Shown here: positions 59,177 through 64,000 of the stretch, one piece after another | Numbering within the stretch: position 1 is the stretch's first letter | How the letters are laid out: each line of letters opens with the position of its first letter | Origin: Planctomycetales bacterium 10988 | GTDB taxonomy: Bacteria > Planctomycetota > Planctomycetia > Pirellulales > Pb10988 | Assembly (NCBI GenBank): GCA_009664345.1 | Contig: CP043547.1 | Span: forward strand, 434,001 to 498,000 | Direction of reading: 5' to 3' | DNA: 64,000 nucleotides | Position numbers and translations under genes: made by a program | Notes under the pieces: generated by a model | The model's database searches: none | What the model saw: only the letters and a program-made list of their open reading frames with translations | Told to the model about the DNA's origin: nothing

Positions 59177-59510
59177 CGGTTGCCTCCTTCAAAGAATGTC
59201 CAAAACCTGAGCTGACTCTACCACAGGCTGGACTCGTTTCAAGGGGCTGGTCAGGATGATCCTGTTCGAACGGATGCGCTCATTGCACTCGTCCTTAGCA
59301 ATGCAAAGGAAATCATCGAAGTTGCTCTCGAGATTAGGAGGATTAGTGGCCTTACCTAAGAAGGTTGGATGGTTAACGTCCAGCACCCGGAGGCCCACTC
59401 ATGCAGAGAGTTCTCATCCTTGTTCCTGTAAACGCTTCTGTACCTCAATAACAAATTCTGACGCTTTGCCAAAGGACTTCCTGCCGTATCGGGTCGAGCT
59501 ATAACCGAAA
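59177..59510. other. Gene fragment between two IS elements
   Basis: On the minus strand the segments TRYGRKSFGKASEFVIEVQ and NFDDFLCIAKDECNERIRS look like codons of a former gene, broken by a stop and a frameshift. I cannot name it. It is bounded by the IS256 and IS3 elements. Confidence 0.35.
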
Positions 59511-59597
59511 GTTGTGTTCTTGCGAATGAGGGAAAAGGGGCGCATCCTGCTGGAACCATCACCCTCCAGCGGCCCACAACGGGCATCAGGATACGCC

Positions 59598-60894
59598 ATG
59601 ACTCAGTCTACGACTCAGCCGTCCAGCACGCCAGCGGACGGGGTAACCGACCCGGAAGTCCTCGCGTTTCGACAGCCGTCTGACTCCCGAAGCCCGCTGG
59701 ATGAGATCGTCCGCGAAGGGGCTCGGAGGATGTTACAGGCAGCCATTGATGCGGAAGTCGAAGTCTTTCTCTCGCAGCACGAGCATCGCCGCGACGAGCA
59801 GGGCCGGCGGCAAGTGGTGAAGAACGGGCGACTGCCGGAGCGAAAGATTCTCACCGGGGCCGGGCCGATTCCCGTCACCCAAGGCCGGGCCCGAGACAAG
59901 AGGACCGACCCTCACCAGCGAGTCACGTTCACCCCCAGCGTGCTGCCGAGCTACCTGCGAAAGACTACCGCGATCGAGGCCGTGGCTGTACCTCAAAGGC
60001 ATCTCGACGGGTGACTTCGCAGAAGCCTTGCAGTCGCTGGTCGGCGAGCGGGCGGCGGGGCTGAGTGCCAACGTCGTCGTCCGGCTGAAGGAGAAGTGGA
60101 ACGTCGGATGTAATAGGAAATATCTATTAACACAAAAAGCGGTTTTTACAATATAAAGCAAAAAGTAGTTCTTAATATACGAGTCAAAAAGCAGTTTTCA
60201 TTAGTGATGGATTTCAGAGTCAAAAAGTAGATTTTACTTTTTAGCGAAAGGCAAGAAGGAGTTGATCGCGGTCCTCGATGGCTATCGCGAAAGCAAGCAA
60301 AGCTGGAAAGAACTGCTGCTGGACCTCAAGCATCGCGGCCTGCGGATCGATCCCAACGTGGCCGTCGGCGACGGAGCATTGGGCTTCTGGGTGGCTCTTC
60401 GCAAGGTCTTCCCCGGCACCCGCGAGCAACGTTGCTGGCTGCACAAGACGGCCAACGTCCTCAACAAGTTGCCTAAGAGCCTCTAGCCAAAAGCAAAAAG
60501 CGCTCTTCACGAGATCTGGCAGGCCGAGACCCAAGCGACCGCCGAACAGGCCTTCGACAAGTTTCTGGAAAAGTAGGAAGCGAAGTACGCCGCAGCCTGT
60601 ACTTGCCTGAAAAAAGATCGGGCGGAGTTGCTGACATTTTACGCTTTCCCGGCCGAACACTGGAGCCACCTTCGAACGACCAACCCGATCGAATCGACCT
60701 TCGCCACGATTCGGCTTCGCCATCGCAAGACCAAAGGGAGCGGCTCCCGCCGAGCCAGCCTGGCAATGATGGTCAAGCTCGCCGAGTCGGCCGCGAAGAA
60801 ATGGCGACGCCTCCACGGCGTAGCAAAACTCCCGCTCGTCCAGGAAGGACGTTCCTTCCAAGACGGCCTCCTGCAGGAAGAACCCGCCGCTTAA
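59598..60894 (+). pseudogene. IS256-family transposase pseudogene
   Basis: From ATG 59598: SPLDEIVREGARRMLQAAID, EVEVFLSQHEHRRDEQGRRQ, then a frameshift near 59985 into LYLKGISTGDFAEALQSLVG. The gene breaks at about 60110 and resumes at about 60243 with KKELIAVLDGYRESKQSWKE, GDGALGFWVALRKVFPGTRE, an internal stop after NVLNKLPKSL, and ends TTNPIESTFATIRLRHRKTK. That is the normal order of mutator-type transposases, but the catalytic Asp segment between the pieces is missing. Confidence 0.85.
60133..60236. repeat. Four A/T motif copies within the IS256 insertion
   Basis: CAAAAAGCGGTTTTTA (60133-60148), CAAAAAGTAGTTCTTA (60159-60174), CAAAAAGCAGTTTTCA (60185-60200) and CAAAAAGTAGATTTTA (60221-60236), with starts 26, 26 and 36 bp apart. 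The block interrupts the transposase pseudogene and is unlike it in composition. Confidence 0.7.
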
Positions 60895-60914
60895 CCCCAA
60901 CCCCAGAACACAAC

Positions 60915-61212
60915 ATTTGACAATTGCTCACAACCAATTATACTACATAAATTTATGAGAAATTCTGTAGGCTTAAGACGCAAATCTTTTACAAGGATTA
61001 ACGAAGTTTTTCCACCTAGGCATGCATTCCGATTTTGCTATTCTAGATTCTAACCGTCATTCAGTATTTTATCGCGTTCAGACAAAGATTAATTGATTTT
61101 GACAAAATAATTTTAATCTCTCACATTTAGAATCATTATTGTTGATATACCAAGAGGATTGTTATTCAAGAGTAATCTTGGTTTTAAATATATATTCCGA
61201 TAGCTGGCAGTA
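60915..61212. other. A+T-rich intergenic region
   Basis: No gene; strongly A+T-rich. Confidence 0.4.
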
Positions 61213-61917
61213 CTAGATGAGGTCGCCAAAGAGTTCATAGGAGTAGGTGCTAGAGCGATTGAGTAATTGTTTGTTTGACGAGGCTTCCCGGCTTTCTTCG
61301 CTTAGGCAACGGCTCAAAGAGCCTACTTTTGGCTGAGAAAAGTGCAGGCTCTTTGGAAGACCAATTTTTAAGATGCTACACAAATTACCTAGTCGTCCCT
61401 GAAAAAAAGACCTTTTTTCAGGGACGACTAGGTACTCTCGCAATTCACTTCTCTCAAAAAAAAGCTCATCAAACAATTGCTTTGCGGAACTCCGTTGATT
61501 AATTGATCGTTCGCCTTGAAAAAAAAGCTGATCGAATACTTGGTCGATAACGGATTGACTATGTTGAATAGATTCTTCGGCTCTATTAAAGACTTCTGAG
61601 ACCCTGGGAAATCGTGGATCCGATTCTGAGCCAACTCTGCTGAATTGACCGAAAACGTTTCTTAATCCTTGTTGAACCGATCTTTCAATCAAATAAGGTG
61701 TCACAAGAGCCCTATTCAACTCGTCAATTGATGAACGAGTGGCATTTGCTTGTCGGCTAATCTGTTCAATTTTTGTATGTAGCAACGCAATACTGTCTTC
61801 GCGAACAGATTCTTCGATTCGTCTTGCGGCTCCTTTTAATGCTGCATCAATATCTTCCGAAAACTTTCGGATACTGTAAATGATAACCCTATCAAACTCA
61901 TTCTGAAAAAGGGGAGC
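61213..61917 (-). pseudogene. Coiled-coil protein cut by an IS5 insertion at its 5' side
   Basis: The minus-strand frame is open from the IS5 edge (61917) to the stop at 61213; a formal ORF starts at 61785. Segments such as FSEDIDAALKGAARRIEESV, EQISRQANATRSSIDELNRA and EESIQHSQSVIDQVFDQLFF are heptad-rich. No family recognised. The start is missing: the frame upstream of the IS soon reaches a stop. The coding sequence contains an in-frame 47-bp palindrome (61387-61433). Confidence 0.6.
61387..61433. repeat. Perfect 47-bp palindrome resembling IS5-element ends
   Basis: Two 21-bp perfect arms (ACCTAGTCGTCCCTGA plus AAAAA, and its complement) around a 5-bp loop. On the minus strand the core GTCGTCCCTGAAAAAAGG is identical to the sequence at the left end of the IS5-family element at 37826-37843. 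Confidence 0.85.
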
Positions 61918-61920
61918 TAA

Positions 61921-62811
61921 GAGCCTGTGGTCAAAACTGCTTTTTGAGTTGTTTCTAGGTGATCATGGCACAGGCCAAAGTGACAAAAACTTCGTACATC
62001 GAGGCTCGGCGTTCCCGGCGGGTGCCGACGCGGCGATACTGTTTGAGCCACGAAATCGTCCGCTCCACCGGCCAACGTTGTCCCCCTAGGCCAGCCCCGG
62101 AGTCTTGGCCGCGTTGCGGTATTTCTGCCTCGATGCCACAACCTGCCAGCAAATTCAACAACGGCCCGGAGGTGTAACCGGCATCCGCCCGAATCCGCTT
62201 GGGCTTGGTGGGCGGTCGACCTGCCATGCCGCCGAGACGAGGAAAATGCACAAGCGAAAGCGGCAGCAAAAAGCCGACGTCGTGTTCGTTCGCGGCCGAG
62301 ACTTGGACCGCTAGCGGGATACCTTGAGAGTCGGTCATGACATTCAGTTTGCTGCCACTGCGGCCTCGGTCGGTCGGGTTGGGGCCGCATTTTCGCCTCC
62401 GCAGGGGGCTTTGACGAGCCCGCCGTCGATCAGCACCTCGGCCAGGTCGAGGCCTCCGGCAGCCCGGAGCCGGGTGAGCAGGCGATGAGCGATCGCCTCG
62501 AACAGTCCGAGGGCCTTCCATTCGTTGAGCCGCCGACGGACCGTCTTCTCGCTGGCCCCCAGCTCGGTGGGAAGTTCCCGCCAGCCGATGCCGGTCTTGC
62601 ACAGAAAGAGCACGCAAGTGAAGACCGTGCGGTTGTCCACCGGAGGCCGTCCGCCCTTGTGAGAACGTCGATAGGTCGGAAAGAGGGGTCCGATCTGAGT
62701 CCATAGTTCATCTGTCAGTAGTCGACTAGCCATGCGAGTCCCCTTCGTGGAAAAAAAGGTCATTCTCCACATTCGGAGAAATTCGCAAAGATCAGTTTTG
62801 ACCACAGGTTC
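61921..62811 (-). mobile_element. IS5-family (IS427-like) insertion sequence
   Basis: Inverted repeats GAGCCTGTGGTCAAAACTG (61921 on) and GAACCTGTGGTCAAAACTG (reverse-complemented from 62811), flanked by TAA duplications at 61918-61920 and 62812-62814. The element is 891 bp and sits in the coiled-coil gene. Confidence 0.9.
61955..62733 (-). CDS. IS5-family (IS427-like) transposase in two frames
   Basis: The first frame (62733 to 62344) starts MASRLLTDELWTQIGPLFPT and gives the N-terminal part with GRPPVDNRTVFTCVLFLCKT and the first Asp in EVLIDGGLVKAP. The second frame (to 61955) gives SKLNVMTDSQGIPLAVQVSA, the second Asp in RADAGYTSG and the Glu in RWPVERTISWLKQYRRVGTR. The frames overlap near 62380, where GGAGGCGAAAATGCG would allow a shift. 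IS427-type elements commonly use a programmed frameshift here, so the transposase may be functional. Confidence 0.82.
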
Positions 62812-62814
62812 TAA

Positions 62815-63086
62815 GAATATTTTAAACCAGTTGTGACTTGCGTTTAGCCAAAGTTAATAGCAATAAATCCAAGTAGATGATTGCTTGAAATCACCACAAA
62901 AACCATGGCGGATAGAAAGATTCAGCCTGTGTGCAATCCAAGTCAGACGGATAGGTCTTGAACCGCTTAATTATAGAATGTGAGACAGAAAGAAAATTAA
63001 GAGATGTCATCTGAAAAAAATTACGTTGATCGACGTAACCATTTTTTGTTCGCGGGCTGGTACAAAAAGGTTTGTGTACCAATTTG
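62815..63086. other. Intergenic region
   Basis: Mostly non-coding. A short reverse-strand end LDLLLLTLAKRKSQLV-stop may be the tail of a former membrane protein beside the IS. Confidence 0.35.
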
Positions 63087-63698
63087 TCAGCGATGAATTG
63101 GCGAAAATGACCTCTGAACTCGATTCGCGGGGTGCTGGATAGACCCGGAGTAATAAGGACCTGTGCCGAGGACTTTGCGGATCTCCTGATAAGAGTCGGC
63201 TCGCATCATTCCTGAATGCCAAATGGCGATCCCACTATCCTTTTCCCAGGCAAAGAGTGACAATTTTGCAACGCCATACTGCGTCCCTCGAATGTACAGA
63301 TAGAGATCGGGAATCGAATCGACTTCTGTGATTCCGAGTTCGTCCCTTTGGGAATCGGTGCCGTATGCGGCCAAGCCCGCCTCGATGATAACGTCGGCTT
63401 CATCTCTCGATCTGGCCAAGCGAATTCCATGGCAGCTCATCTGTTCGCGGATTCGGTAAGAGAGGTAGCCATCGCTTTCGTCTCCCAGACCGGTAGTATC
63501 GAGATAGCACAGCCGATGACAAAGCGGACTAAAATCGAAGGAACCGATGACTGCATCGGCTGTCGAATTGAGAAGGAGTTGCTGAGAACCGCTCCTTTCT
63601 GTATCCGTGATATGGACTGTCGACCGGCAACCGCTGAGCACCATCATCGAGAGACCGATCACCAAATAAAAGGGTCGGCGATTGGATGAGGCTATCAT
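63087..63698 (-). CDS. Lipoprotein, DUF6655-like
   Basis: A 203-residue protein from ATG 63698 (GAAGGGAATC upstream; the longer reading from 63830 lacks a signal at its start). A lipoprotein signal with LSGC lipobox follows a basic start (SNRRPFYLVIGLSMMVLSGC). The mature part contains SRDEADVIIEAGLAAYGTDS and GVAKLSLFAWEKDSGIAIWH, which fit my memory of a small planctomycete lipoprotein family (DUF6655). It would be anchored in a membrane by its Cys. Function unknown. Confidence 0.7.
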   Translation of the reverse strand: MIASSNRRPFYLVIGLSMMVLSGCRSTVHITDTERSGSQQLLLNSTADAVIGSFDFSPLCHRLCYLDTTGLGDESDGYLSYRIREQMSCHGIRLARSRDEADVIIEAGLAAYGTDSQRDELGITEVDSIPDLYLYIRGTQYGVAKLSLFAWEKDSGIAIWHSGMMRADSYQEIRKVLGTGPYYSGSIQHPANRVQRSFSPIHR

Positions 63699-64000
63699 GC
63701 GGTGATTCCCTTCAACGGCACGTAGGTTGCGAAGATTTCGGCCGAGAACCTCCATTATTGAACTACCGACTGAATGATTCGGAAAGGACTTGCTCTTCAT
63801 ACACCCCGGAAAAAATGTATGCACGGCCACTCGTTTCGTCGACCTATCTTCAGCGGAGAATTGAGAGGATTCTAAACGGTCGACAAACTCTACTTAACCT
63901 GAATAGCTAAACTTCGAGATGTAAACATTAGAGCCCGTTGTCAGAACCCTTCAAAATCAGGTAAATACCGGGAAGAGATGACGCCCCATTTACTTTTGAC
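63699..64000. other. Intergenic, window end
   Basis: No gene seen. Confidence 0.4.

Larger units (their letters stand above)
59511..60914 (+). mobile_element. IS256-family (mutator) element, inactive
   Basis: Short terminal inverted repeats GTTGTGTTCTTG (59511-59522) and GTTGTGTTCTGG (reverse-complemented from 60914). The single transposase gene is broken by frameshifts, stops and an A/T-rich insertion at about 60110-60240. Confidence 0.75.

Overview
The window looks like part of a Planctomycetes chromosome. The evidence is two giant surface proteins with an LEPR-XLL-type N-terminal motif and FG-GAP/cadherin-like or Ig-like repeats, a BlaI repressor beside an M56 (BlaR1-type) protease fused to WD40-like repeats, an RgpF/WsaF-type glycosyltransferase, and a small lipoprotein of a planctomycete-type DUF family. 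No rRNA or tRNA gene was recognised. Everything here comes from reading the sequence; no database search was run.

Layout. (1) 1-4962 (-): a giant repeat surface protein cut by the window edge. (2) About 5.5-16.2 kb (+): a visibly more G+C-rich block that looks like an integrated element. It carries a serine recombinase whose C-terminal half is a separate gene, a DUF1257 / DUF2997 / TOPRIM / AAA cassette, an XRE regulator, several small unknowns and a possible sliding-clamp-like protein. Strong intrinsic terminators punctuate it. (3) 16.5-18.9 kb: a two-TM protein, a DUF1963 protein and a TPR remnant. (4) 18.9-28.7 kb (-): a complete type I-C CRISPR-Cas locus (cas3, cas5, cas8c, cas7, cas4, cas1, cas2) with a leader and an array of 24 perfect repeats plus one degenerate terminal repeat. 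(5) 29.0-32.8 kb: BlaI/M56-WD40 operon with a readable promoter and direct-repeat operator. (6) 33.3-39.4 kb: a large cell-surface glycosyltransferase gene broken by a frameshift and an IS5-family insertion. (7) 39.5-45.4 kb (-): a second giant surface protein with 17 ELW-type repeats, 7 Ig-like repeats and an FG-GAP tail. (8) 45.9-52.7 kb: a serine-recombinase remnant, a secreted protein fused to an acyl-CoA dehydrogenase, an IS630 element, and an inverted, truncated copy of the surface-protein C-terminus. (9) 52.9-57.7 kb (+): a tight three-gene operon of a winged-helix-like protein, an AAA ATPase and a RecB/Cas4-type nuclease fused to an FtsK translocase. I recognise it as no named system, and it is the best candidate for a new DNA-processing or anti-invader system. 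(10) 58.0-62.8 kb: an IS graveyard (IS3, IS256, IS5) around gene fragments. (11) 63.1-63.7 kb (-): a lipoprotein.

How the parts fit. The CRISPR locus reads as functional. Cas3 is the nuclease-helicase, Cas5/Cas8c/Cas7 form Cascade with Cas5 expected to process crRNA, and Cas4/Cas1/Cas2 acquire spacers. Two recent spacers overlap on opposite strands of one target, which suggests repeated sampling of a single invader. The three-gene operon at 52.9 kb lies next to IS elements, like many defence modules, but its function is unproven.
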